NCBI RefSeq assembly: GCF_000187895.1
Contig: NZ_DS990122.1
Span: forward strand, 186,001-250,000
Direction of reading: 5' to 3'
Length of the DNA: 64,000 bases
Source of the DNA: Phocaeicola plebeius DSM 17135
GTDB taxonomy: Bacteria > Bacteroidota > Bacteroidia > Bacteroidales > Bacteroidaceae
The notes beneath the pieces are model-generated. The model saw only the letters and a list, made by a program, of their open reading frames with translations. It searched no databases and was not told the DNA's origin. The translations under genes and the position numbers were made by a program. Positions 18,411 through 26,333 of this stretch are shown piece after piece (position 1 is the first letter of the stretch; each line of letters starts with the position of its first letter).

Positions 18411-18935
18411 TTAGTTAAAGAGAAACATATACACTTTATATGCCCCCTCACGTATCAAACGAAATGCCTTCTGAATATGACTGTCGACTGTATGAACCGA
18501 AATATGAAACTTTTCAGCAATCTCCTGATACTTCAGGCCATCCCGTTTATGCAAAAGAAAGACCTCACGGCAACGCTCAGGCAAGGCATCTATGGCAGTC
18601 CACATTCGCGCCTCCATCACACTCCGTTCCTCCACCTCCTCATCCAACAAGGTTTCTTCTAATTCAGTAAATGAGACTCCCGATTTGAACAGATTTTCCT
18701 GACTCAAATAATCCAAGCTACGGTTCTTAACCATCACATACAAATAAGCCTTCATATTACTTACCTCACAAGACTTTTCATTATTCATTTTCTCCCACAA
18801 AGACGAAAAGCAATCCTGCACAATATCTTTGGCCATCTCTACGTCCTGTACATAATGTGTTGCATACAAACACAAAGGTCTATAATAAAACTTGAATAAC
18901 TCATCTATATTTAATCTGTCTCTTCCCATGTGCAA
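18411..18935 (-). CDS. RNA polymerase ECF-type sigma factor
   Basis: A 174-residue sigma-70 family factor of the extracytoplasmic-function class. Region 2 is FYYRPLCLYATHYVQDVEMAKDIVQD with LWEK after it; region 4 is ALPERCREVFLL followed by GLKYQEIAEKFHISVHTVDSHIQKA, the helix-turn-helix that reads the -35 box. A shorter start at MGRDRL (18929) is equally possible. It heads the unit with the FecR anti-sigma, TonB receptor, DUF4249 lipoprotein and barrel protein and probably drives transcription of that unit. Upstream bases 18936-19030 hold no clear housekeeping promoter that I could fix. Confidence 0.93.
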   Translation of the reverse strand: MHMGRDRLNIDELFKFYYRPLCLYATHYVQDVEMAKDIVQDCFSSLWEKMNNEKSCEVSNMKAYLYVMVKNRSLDYLSQENLFKSGVSFTELEETLLDEEVEERSVMEARMWTAIDALPERCREVFLLHKRDGLKYQEIAEKFHISVHTVDSHIQKAFRLIREGAYKVYMFLFN

Positions 18936-19030
18936 ATCGATTTCTATTTCAAATAGAGACAGATGAAAATACCAAAATCACCATCCTACTTCTGTAAAAA
19001 AAGTTAAGTCTTTTCAGTTCTTCATACCTC

Positions 19031-19969
19031 TCACCGCAACGCCTCTTCCACTGCCCGCAGATACCCGTCCAGGCGATTGCTCTTCAAGATAGCCTTCCGC
19101 TGTTTCTTGTCCAGCTCAGGCAACAGGTACTCCCAGCAGGTCTTCAGCTTGGCCAGCAGCTGCGCCTCTCCGCCCTCTATCACCCGATGATAATACAGAT
19201 ACATCTGCCGGTGCATCTGCGCTACCCGTGCCTTCAATCCGCCATCGGACAATTCTCCTTCACGGAAAGCCAGTGCCAGTGCCGGATTCGCCAGCAGCCC
19301 GCGACCCAGCATCACCCCTTTCAGCCGGGGAAACGCTTCCAGTACCTCCCGGATGTCGGCCACCGTCAGCAAATCACCGTTGTACACCAGCGGCCGCTCA
19401 CACGCCTCATAGAAGGCACGGAACGTCTCCCGGTCCACCGTCCCCTTGTACTGCTGCTTCCCGATGCGCGGATGAAGCGTCACCTGCGTCACACACGAAC
19501 GGTTGAGTAACGGCACGAGCGCCTTCCACTCCTCCGCATCCTGACCGCCTAACCTCATCTTCACCGAAAAGCGAACCTCCGGAAACACCTTCATCGTCTC
19601 CAACAACGCCTCCACCTTCTCCGGAGAAGACAAGATACCCGCTCCCTTCCCACGACGTACAATCAGCGGAAACGGGCAGCCCATGTTCACATCTATCTCC
19701 CGATAGCCCTGCGAGGCCAAAAAGTCCGTCAGCACCTTCAGCTCCTCCGGCTCCGAGGCAATCACTTGCGGAACCAGCCGGGACACCGTGTTCTCTTCAG
19801 GCGACACGTCGCGCCTGTCCTTGTTACGAATCTCCCCCTTCTCCAACCGGACAAAAGGAGTATAATACGCGTCCACACCTCCCAGGCACTGCGCATGTGC
19901 ATTGCGCCACGCCACTTCCGTAAAGCCCTGCAAAGGGGCTGCATAAATTACTGGTACATTCTCTTTCAT
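19031..19969 (-). CDS. dus: tRNA-dihydrouridine synthase family protein
   Basis: A 312-residue flavoenzyme that reduces uridines in the D-loop of tRNA. The start at 19969 (MKENVPVIYAAPLQGFTE) is right because the conserved APLQG strand follows; longer in-frame starts would run into the divergent thioesterase gene. VNMGCPFPLIVRRGKGAG carries the catalytic Cys, KMRLGG and LHPRIGKQQYKG the FMN-binding Lys and His, and GVMLGRGLLANP the phosphate-binding end. Which uridine is modified cannot be told. A -7 box ends only seven bases before the ATG, so the transcript may be leaderless. Confidence 0.92.
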   Translation of the reverse strand: MKENVPVIYAAPLQGFTEVAWRNAHAQCLGGVDAYYTPFVRLEKGEIRNKDRRDVSPEENTVSRLVPQVIASEPEELKVLTDFLASQGYREIDVNMGCPFPLIVRRGKGAGILSSPEKVEALLETMKVFPEVRFSVKMRLGGQDAEEWKALVPLLNRSCVTQVTLHPRIGKQQYKGTVDRETFRAFYEACERPLVYNGDLLTVADIREVLEAFPRLKGVMLGRGLLANPALALAFREGELSDGGLKARVAQMHRQMYLYYHRVIEGGEAQLLAKLKTCWEYLLPELDKKQRKAILKSNRLDGYLRAVEEALR

Positions 19970-19975
19970 ATCCCG

Positions 19976-20003
19976 CAAATATAGGAATAATTCGCTATCT
20001 TTG
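19976..20003. promoter_or_regulatory. Divergent -7 elements for dus and the thioesterase-dprA pair
   Basis: Two perfect TAnnTTTG boxes face opposite ways: TATATTTG on the minus strand at 19976-19983 and TATCTTTG on the plus strand at 19996-20003. Only 58 bases separate the two start codons. The plus box leaves a 24-base leader; the minus box leaves almost none. No -33 TTG was found for either. Confidence 0.5.
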
Positions 20004-20027
20004 TGAAAATACATAAACTTCACTCTC

Positions 20028-20435
20028 ATGGAGAAATACATCTTTGAACTGAAAATGAAGGTCCGCGACTATGAATGCGACCTGCAGGGAATCGTCAACA
20101 ATGCCAATTACCAGCACTATATCGAGCACACCCGCCACGAGTTTCTCTCCTCCGTCGGCGTCAGCTTCGCACAGCTTCACCAGCAGGGCATCGACCCCGT
20201 GGTAGCCCGCCTGAACATGGCTTTCAAAACCCCGCTGACCAGCGGCGACGAGTTCATCTCCCGTCTGGCACTCCGCAAGGAAGGTATCAAATACGTCTTT
20301 GTGCAGGACATCTACCGCCTGCCCGACCTGAAACCCGTCATCAAATCGACCGTAGAAACCGTGTGCGTAGTCAACGGGCGCCTGAGCGACAGCGCCCTCT
20401 TCAATGAAATCTTTGCTCCCTACCTGAACCAATGA
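20028..20435 (+). CDS. Acyl-CoA thioesterase, 4HBT hot-dog fold
   Basis: A 135-residue hot-dog fold protein that is expected to hydrolyse acyl-CoA thioesters in the cytoplasm. The motif YECDLQGIVNNANYQHYIE near residues 15-35 matches the 4-hydroxybenzoyl-CoA thioesterase-like active site (an acidic residue two before G-[IV]-V-N). RLNMAFKTPLTSGDEF is the central strand pair. Length is typical. The substrate is not predictable; YbgC-type relatives act on short or medium acyl-CoAs or on acyl carrier protein. Its stop overlaps the dprA start by 4 bases. Confidence 0.85.
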   Translation: MEKYIFELKMKVRDYECDLQGIVNNANYQHYIEHTRHEFLSSVGVSFAQLHQQGIDPVVARLNMAFKTPLTSGDEFISRLALRKEGIKYVFVQDIYRLPDLKPVIKSTVETVCVVNGRLSDSALFNEIFAPYLNQ

Positions 20436-21544
20436 ACGAAAAAGAACTCCTCTGCCGCATGGCCCTTCCCCTTCTGCCCGGCATCGGTCTGGTAGGAGCC
20501 CGCCACCTGATTCAGGCTGCCGGAAGTGCGACCATGCTTTTCGAACACGCCCGCGAGCTACCGGCCCTTCTTCCCGGAGTCACTCCGAAGGTAGCTACCG
20601 CCTTTCAGCATACGGAAGTATTCCGTCTGTGCGAAGCCGAGCTCTCGTTTGCCCAGAAGCACCAGATTCAGTGCCTGACCGAAGACGACGAAACCTATCC
20701 ATCCCGCCTCCGCGAATGTCCCGATGCCCCGCTCGTCTTGTTCTACAAAGGCTCGGCCAACCTGAACAGCCGGCACATCCTGAGCATCGTAGGCACACGC
20801 AATGCCACCGACTACGGCAAAGGCCTCTGCCAACGTTTCATGCAGGAACTCAGCGCCCTGCTTCCCGACGTGCTGATAGTGAGCGGACTGGCTTACGGCA
20901 TCGACATCCATGCCCACCGCGAGGCACTGACCCACGGATTCGACACCGTGGGTGTACTGGCTCACGGTCTGGACCGCATCTACCCAGCCGTACACCGCCG
21001 CACCGCTACCGAGATGCTGACACAAGGCGGACTGCTCACCGAGTTCATGAGCGGCACCAACCCCGACCGGCAAAACTTCGTGAAGCGCAACCGCATCGTA
21101 GCCGGCATCAGCGACGCTACCCTCGTGGTAGAGTCCGGCCCCAAAGGAGGCTCCCTCATTACCGCCGAGATAGCCGAAAGCTACCAGCGCGACTGCTTCG
21201 CCTTTCCGGGCCGCGTAGGCGATACCTACTCCACCGGCTGCAACCTGCTGATACAAAAAAACCGCGCTGCCTTGATACAGAGCGCGGAAGATGTGGTAAA
21301 AGCCATGAACTGGGACCATGTACCCGTTTCCCCTCAGGTAGTCCAGCGCCAGCTGTTCCCGGAGCTGACACCCGAAGAAGAACAAGTCATCACCCATTTA
21401 CAGAAGCATCCCGACGGGATACAAATCAATACGTTGGTAGTAGAAAGCAACATCGCCATCAACCGCATGACCAGCCTGCTGTTCAACTTAGAGATGAAAG
21501 GCGTGGTCCGCGCACTGGCAGGAGGAGTCTACAAGCTGGCCTGA
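20432..21544 (+). CDS. dprA: DNA processing protein DprA
   Basis: A 370-residue protein that in competent bacteria binds incoming single-stranded DNA and loads RecA. The Rossmann-like core is clear: SIVGTRNATDYGKGL, VSGLAYGIDIHAHREAL, GVLAHGLDRIYPAVHR, and PGRVGDTYSTGCNLLI. The N-terminus has a helix-hairpin-like region (LPLLPGIGLVGARHLIQ) and the C-terminus a winged-helix DprA domain (PDGIQINTLVVES). Length is normal. It is translationally coupled to the thioesterase gene (ATGA) and ends at a bidirectional terminator. Many non-competent species keep dprA, so it does not prove natural transformation. Confidence 0.95.
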   Translation: MNEKELLCRMALPLLPGIGLVGARHLIQAAGSATMLFEHARELPALLPGVTPKVATAFQHTEVFRLCEAELSFAQKHQIQCLTEDDETYPSRLRECPDAPLVLFYKGSANLNSRHILSIVGTRNATDYGKGLCQRFMQELSALLPDVLIVSGLAYGIDIHAHREALTHGFDTVGVLAHGLDRIYPAVHRRTATEMLTQGGLLTEFMSGTNPDRQNFVKRNRIVAGISDATLVVESGPKGGSLITAEIAESYQRDCFAFPGRVGDTYSTGCNLLIQKNRAALIQSAEDVVKAMNWDHVPVSPQVVQRQLFPELTPEEEQVITHLQKHPDGIQINTLVVESNIAINRMTSLLFNLEMKGVVRALAGGVYKLA

Positions 21545-21570
21545 ACCCTACACAAAAGCGCAAAAAATAA

Positions 21571-21608
21571 CCCGTCACTGATACAAAAGTATCAATGACG
21601 GGCCTTTT
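21571..21608. terminator. Bidirectional terminator between dprA and the M64 fusion gene
   Basis: CCCGTCACTGATAC and GTATCAATGACGGG form a 14-pair stem (one C-A mismatch) with a 4-base loop. CCTTTTAT follows on the plus strand, and TTATTTTTTG on the minus strand, so it can end both convergent genes. Confidence 0.88.
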
Positions 21609-21609
21609 A

Positions 21610-23592
21610 TTAATCTACCAATATCGGACTAGGATTCTTTCGCGGAGCTTTCCGCACATTCACCATCGAAGGATACGACACCCTTGACCGTCCGTCACGC
21701 AGTTCGTCAAAATCAACATCTTTCGCACAAAACTCCTCAAAGTCAAATGTCTCTTTTGCCTTCCGCATAATATTCTCCACGATAATCTGACGAGAAATCG
21801 CATTGAAATACCGACGGTTGTCATCCATGGCACTAATAGCCTCCGAGCGCCATATTCCAAATTCATAAGTAGCACCTCCCTCATAAAAATCCACTTTAGG
21901 GAAACGCGAATCACCTATCATGTGTTTCCAATATACAACATCCGTTTCTCCGTTCACATCAGCAGTCACGTTCAGCCCCATCGGGTATTCCCAATAATGT
22001 GATGAATAATAATTCTCATAATATGTTTTTCCACTTTCCTCAGTAAAATACTCATCCGCCAGACGGCCAAAAGCATGTCCGCCATATTCATGCAGGAAAG
22101 TATTTTTCCAGTCTCCTATGCTGACTCCCAACTCTTCATCCGACGAGTACTGCCAAAGACCTTCCGTGGTAGGCACAATGGTATAAGCCTTTCCCGAAGA
22201 CCACGACCAGCAGATACCTCCATACCGGGAGTCATTCACCAGCAAACAAACCGGCACGTCATCCACCGTCACGCTTCCATTCACGATGTCAGGACAATAA
22301 GTCTCAAGAAACGTACTTACCGTATTCTCATTAGCTCCCATATCACTATAGTCATCCCGCCATCCGGAATTAAAATACGTATCCTTTTGTACCCCCGTAG
22401 AGTGGTTATCCGCTCCCTTCTCTTTCGACAAGGCCGGAATGATATACACATTAAAATAATCGCGGTAAGTCTTGTAAGGCTCCACAGTAAATAAAAAATC
22501 CAGCGCTTCCCGAGCCCGTCTTTCAAACAAGCCACCTTCCAGCAAGTCATCCGCCGTATATCCGTCTCCTGTCACTACCATAGTCACCGGATTTTCCGTA
22601 CGCATACGCTGGTATACAATTACGTCCCCCGTATTATACACCTTGTCGGCCACCTGTTCTCCTCCCTGAATCACCACCGTCTCATCCCAAGGAATCGGAT
22701 TTACCGTCACCACTTCCAGTTCCTTCTTGTCGCTTGCATCTACCGTCACCACATAACTTGTACCCATCTGCATCTCCAGTGTCACCTTAATAATCCTCTT
22801 CGTACCATCATCCAGTGAAAGAATAATCTCCTTCTCCGTCAGATACTGCGGTGGCAGAATCAGAGAAAACAAATTCTCATCCTGTTTATACGCCTGAAGT
22901 ATTTTTTCTCCATCATATTCAGCAAATGCCTCATCATACATAAGATTCGCCCCATATAAAGGCTGCGCACTTATACTCATTGTTACCACTTTCCAGTCCA
23001 CATGCTCCATCCCCTGCAATTTCACAGAAAGCATAGACAGCCTATGCTTCATCGGAATAGATACCGGTGCCCCCGTCCGGGAAGAAGTCGTTTTTCCCAT
23101 CATAAAATCACTTCCATAAAAATTCTTCTCTTCCCGCTGGTCCAAATGTACCGTATGATAATACATCGGCCATTGCACCATCTGCTTCACATTCGGAGTA
23201 TACGCATAAATATCAAATGAATTATCATCCGAAAGCCATGACAAAGCCGTAATCGGTGCCCAGGCCGCATCGGCTCCATACTGAAACTGCGACTCAAAAT
23301 CAGCCTTCCATTCCGTACCGTCGAACGAAGCCGTCTGTATATAGCCCGATTCATACTGCTGCGGCCATCCTCTTTCCGGCATCACTATCAGTGCCAGCGA
23401 ATCCCCTTGGGAGAAACTAAGATGACCATTTTCTTCTATCAGACGCCCTTTCTCCAGGCCTCCTTCTACATACGGACTAATCCTCAAGATAGTATTCACC
23501 GGTTCCCCATTATCCATCTCCTCTTGTGTACAACCAGCCATTCCAAGCCCCCACACAAGCAAGCTGCTATATATTATCGTTTTTACTTTCAT
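21610..23592 (-). CDS. Fimbrillin-like domain fused to an M64 (IgA-peptidase type) metallopeptidase, lipoprotein
   Basis: A 660-residue lipoprotein (MAGC, Cys21). Residues about 30-310 look like a fimbrillin/Mfa-like beta domain: SFSQGDSLALIVMP, YDIYAYTP-type DIYAYTPNV, DFMMGKTTSS, IPMKHRLSMLSVKLQG, LPPQYLTE, then a VTVNPIPWDE end. Residues about 330-625 look like peptidase M64: MVVTGDGYTADDLLEGG, FLFTVEPYKTYRDYFNVYII, and the metal motif HEYGGHAFGRLADEY at 501-515. H501, E502 and H506 are one residue further apart than in HExxH. The protein probably displays a protease on a surface appendage, which is inference. It is the last gene of a four-gene lipoprotein operon. Confidence 0.82.
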   Translation of the reverse strand: MKVKTIIYSSLLVWGLGMAGCTQEEMDNGEPVNTILRISPYVEGGLEKGRLIEENGHLSFSQGDSLALIVMPERGWPQQYESGYIQTASFDGTEWKADFESQFQYGADAAWAPITALSWLSDDNSFDIYAYTPNVKQMVQWPMYYHTVHLDQREEKNFYGSDFMMGKTTSSRTGAPVSIPMKHRLSMLSVKLQGMEHVDWKVVTMSISAQPLYGANLMYDEAFAEYDGEKILQAYKQDENLFSLILPPQYLTEKEIILSLDDGTKRIIKVTLEMQMGTSYVVTVDASDKKELEVVTVNPIPWDETVVIQGGEQVADKVYNTGDVIVYQRMRTENPVTMVVTGDGYTADDLLEGGLFERRAREALDFLFTVEPYKTYRDYFNVYIIPALSKEKGADNHSTGVQKDTYFNSGWRDDYSDMGANENTVSTFLETYCPDIVNGSVTVDDVPVCLLVNDSRYGGICWSWSSGKAYTIVPTTEGLWQYSSDEELGVSIGDWKNTFLHEYGGHAFGRLADEYFTEESGKTYYENYYSSHYWEYPMGLNVTADVNGETDVVYWKHMIGDSRFPKVDFYEGGATYEFGIWRSEAISAMDDNRRYFNAISRQIIVENIMRKAKETFDFEEFCAKDVDFDELRDGRSRVSYPSMVNVRKAPRKNPSPILVD

Positions 23593-23609
23593 CTTTCCAA
23601 CATTTTCAA

Positions 23610-25064
23610 TTAATAATACCTGAACGGCAAAACTCTACTCCAATAAGTCCTCAGGCTTGTATACGGGAAACTAACTTCGTACGTCGTCTCATCCAGAAAA
23701 GAAAGCTGAAATTCCCGCCCTTCTTCCCACTGAAAATACAGTGTAGAAGTAAATGCCCTGAGCGTTCCACTACTGATATGAGTCTGCCACCACTCCACAC
23801 GCTCTTTTTTCAAATTCGAATCCATATAAAAGAATTCATAAAAGAACCAGCTCAACTCATCAAGTGTAGGAATAAACCATCCTCCCCCCAGCGAAGCACA
23901 ATAATTAAAGCCAGGGAAGTCCGACAAGTCACCAAACTGCATCCTCATTTCCAGCATATTATTACTTCCTGTATTCTCAGTCCAGTTTATACTTTGCAGA
24001 GCATTCTGTTTACTATCCATTACTTCACCATATCTCTCCGGCACAATCATCTGATACATATCCTCAGGAGGAATCCCCACCACCAGTCCGGGTTCACTGC
24101 CCTTCCGCAAACGCACCACATACCCCTGCACATTATCCGCATCCGGCCACGGGTCACCCATCTGGTATTTCTCCATTTCGGCAGTATGTTGTTCCTCCTG
24201 CCAGTCTTCGATAGGCATCTGGCTATCCAGCACCAGCGAAGGAGCATCAGAGATCTGCAATGTGAACTGATACACCTTTCCCGCCTCAAACAAGCAAGTA
24301 AAATCCTTGCTGAAACTTTTATCTCCCCACTGGAAAGTCAGAAACTCCATATCCTCATACTGCTGCGGAGAAATCCGGCACACATACGTTTCATCATCCC
24401 AGCTATCAGGCACTTCCATGCGATAGGGAGCCAGCCAGCGAGGGTTTTCCTTCAGCGACACCTCTCCGGTCAGACAATCCAGCCATCCGTCGGCATACGA
24501 TTTGACACGCAGATTATCTATACACTTATCCTTTCCCGAAAATTCATTGTCTATTCTAACATGAAAGACCAGCGCAGAAGTCAGATGACGCATTTCTGCC
24601 GTCTGAGGTGCTCCGAGTTCCCCCTTTGTCAACGTTGTTTTTCCCCACAAGAACTCCGAGTTCCGGCATCCCTCACCCGTCTGGTCTGCTTCTACCTGCA
24701 AAGACAACAATTCCTTCCCAGCTTCCAGACGATAAGGATAATAACCAATCATCTCCACCCGGCTACCCGCTTCATTCGAAAGCCAGTAAAGTGCAGCTTC
24801 CGACTTCCATTCTCCCGACTCATACACCAGCCGGGTATTATAGTTATCCGTACTATTTTCCTCACCACCCCCTTCAGGAAGAATAAACACCCCCATTTCA
24901 TCTCCTTCACGGAACAAATTCCCCTCCAGTTCGCCAGGCACCGATACATTGAAAGCCATCTGTGTGCGGCTTCCCTCCGAAGCATCCGGTGTAATATCTT
25001 CATTACGGGTACAAGCTCCCAGCACAGACAGCAGCACACCCGCCAGTAAAATCATATATTTCAT
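23610..25064 (-). CDS. Fimbrillin family lipoprotein with a tip-type C-terminal domain
   Basis: A 484-residue lipoprotein (LSVLGAC, Cys18). The first 300 residues show fimbrillin-like marks also seen in its neighbours: LFREGDEMGVFILPEGG, ALYWLSNEAGSRVEMIGYYPY, SEFLWGKTTL, RHLTSALVFHV, and IEDWQEE. From about residue 310 a second domain begins (VQGYVVRLRKG) and includes FNYCASLGGGWFIPTLDEL, similar in form to the WRLPTYAEL domain at the end of the protein at 30940-33195. Such domains occur at the ends of Bacteroidales pilus tip proteins. It is third in the operon that starts at 27770. Adhesive function is inference. Confidence 0.78.
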   Translation of the reverse strand: MKYMILLAGVLLSVLGACTRNEDITPDASEGSRTQMAFNVSVPGELEGNLFREGDEMGVFILPEGGGEENSTDNYNTRLVYESGEWKSEAALYWLSNEAGSRVEMIGYYPYRLEAGKELLSLQVEADQTGEGCRNSEFLWGKTTLTKGELGAPQTAEMRHLTSALVFHVRIDNEFSGKDKCIDNLRVKSYADGWLDCLTGEVSLKENPRWLAPYRMEVPDSWDDETYVCRISPQQYEDMEFLTFQWGDKSFSKDFTCLFEAGKVYQFTLQISDAPSLVLDSQMPIEDWQEEQHTAEMEKYQMGDPWPDADNVQGYVVRLRKGSEPGLVVGIPPEDMYQMIVPERYGEVMDSKQNALQSINWTENTGSNNMLEMRMQFGDLSDFPGFNYCASLGGGWFIPTLDELSWFFYEFFYMDSNLKKERVEWWQTHISSGTLRAFTSTLYFQWEEGREFQLSFLDETTYEVSFPYTSLRTYWSRVLPFRYY

Positions 25065-25089
25065 AGCTTCTCAGATCTTTATTCTACAT

Positions 25090-26319
25090 TCAGTTAAAAG
25101 GAAAAGTAAAATCACCTCCCGGTTCCCAGTCCGTTATCCGGACCTCCCCCAGAACCAGTTTCTCCAGTGTAGCCGACACATAACACGCCAGCTCCAGCCT
25201 CTTTCCTGCCAGCAGTTCCATGTCATCTCCCAGTCTGATTTCACGTATCATGGCCGGTGCATCCTCCCCTTCACGGAGATCTTTCATTTCCAGACGGAAA
25301 ACCGTTCCAGCACTCAACGATTGTGGGAACAATATCCACGAAGCCGTCTTGTTGCCTTCCTCCCCCTGAAGGTAAGCCACAACCTCGGCACCCTCTGTAT
25401 AAGGTGTTACTGATCCGGTGTTCAAGTCAAGCATCGCCTCCGAAGCTCCCCCTTCCAGCGACACACCCAAAAGACGATAAATCTGTGCATCATACGTAAG
25501 CTGCAAAGAAACACACCCATTCAAAGGCCTCATCCCTACCGACAAGATTCCCTCCTCACCGGGCAGCACATCCGAAACAGCCCCATAATACGCACACTGC
25601 GGAACTGCAACCGACTGATCCGTCCCCACAGACAACTTCCAGGCAGAAGGAGTATCCTCCGGCAACACATTCCGGTAAGGCAGATACGCATACGCATTGA
25701 CAGCCGTATCCGGGTCCTTCCACCAGGCCGGCCTTACAAAATTCCAGCTTCCATCCTTCCAGGTCACCTCCATATTGTCCACCTGATTGCCCGTCAGACT
25801 CACCAGTTTTCCGTCACCCTCTGCCGTACGGTTCACCACAAAGAGCCCTATACCTGCATCAGTCTCTCCCAATCCGTCAGGTAAGAATACCATAGGCACC
25901 TGCAGGTCAATAGAAGCCTGCATCACTTTCACTTCCTCCGTCTTATCCAGCGAGCGGAAACGAATCACCCCTTCCCGCTGTACGCCCGAAGTATTAGCTT
26001 CCACGGTAACATGCACTTCTGCATCCCCATCTCCCGAAACCATATCCATCGTACCCCAGTCCATGTCAGCCATTTCCGCAGTCCATTCCGCATCCGACCG
26101 CACACTTATGTTCAAGGTCTCCCCTTCAGGTCTGCACTCCAGCACATCCGGAGATACCACAAAAGTATATTCCTTATCAGGATCCTCTTCATCCGGTTGC
26201 TCACCTCCGGGCTGTTCTTCTCCCGGCTGTTTGCCAGGTTCCTCATCTGGTGAAGAGCCACATGCCGTCCATCCCATTGTCAATACAGCCCACAGGCCTA
26301 TCAAATAAAATCGTTTCAT
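25090..26319 (-). CDS. BACON plus fimbrillin-like lipoprotein
   Basis: A 409-residue lipoprotein (WTAC, Cys20). After the lipidated Cys comes a low-complexity Pro/Glu/Gly linker (about residues 23-48), then a BACON-type Ig-like domain (FVVSPDVLECRPEGETLNISV, SDAEWTAEM, VQREGVIRFRS, VKVMQAS), then a fimbrillin-like region (GIGLFVVNRT, AYAYLPYRNV, ALQLTYDAQIY-like strands, ASWILFPQSL, ITDWEPGG). The start at 26319 is fixed by a textbook Shine-Dalgarno, AAAGGAGG, seven bases upstream; the ATG at 26334 lies inside the preceding gene's end. BACON domains are thought to bind glycans or mucin, mostly by association. Confidence 0.77.
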   Translation of the reverse strand: MKRFYLIGLWAVLTMGWTACGSSPDEEPGKQPGEEQPGGEQPDEEDPDKEYTFVVSPDVLECRPEGETLNISVRSDAEWTAEMADMDWGTMDMVSGDGDAEVHVTVEANTSGVQREGVIRFRSLDKTEEVKVMQASIDLQVPMVFLPDGLGETDAGIGLFVVNRTAEGDGKLVSLTGNQVDNMEVTWKDGSWNFVRPAWWKDPDTAVNAYAYLPYRNVLPEDTPSAWKLSVGTDQSVAVPQCAYYGAVSDVLPGEEGILSVGMRPLNGCVSLQLTYDAQIYRLLGVSLEGGASEAMLDLNTGSVTPYTEGAEVVAYLQGEEGNKTASWILFPQSLSAGTVFRLEMKDLREGEDAPAMIREIRLGDDMELLAGKRLELACYVSATLEKLVLGEVRITDWEPGGDFTFPFN

Positions 26320-26322
26320 AGC

Positions 26323-26333
26323 CCCTCCTTTCA
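26323..26333 (-). promoter_or_regulatory. Strong Shine-Dalgarno deciding the start at 26319
   Basis: The minus strand reads AAAGGAGGGGCT directly before the ATG at 26319. Such a full anti-SD match is uncommon in Bacteroidales, where most genes lack one. It overlaps the stop codon region of the preceding fimbrillin gene. Confidence 0.7.

Noticed and set aside
20558..21397. 279-codon minus-strand frame inside dprA
   Set aside because: It mirrors a high-GC coding frame, shows no motif and begins and ends without signals; dprA is certain.
20629..21570. 313-codon plus-strand frame overlapping dprA
   Set aside because: Composition is Arg/Pro-rich as expected for a shifted frame in GC-rich DNA.
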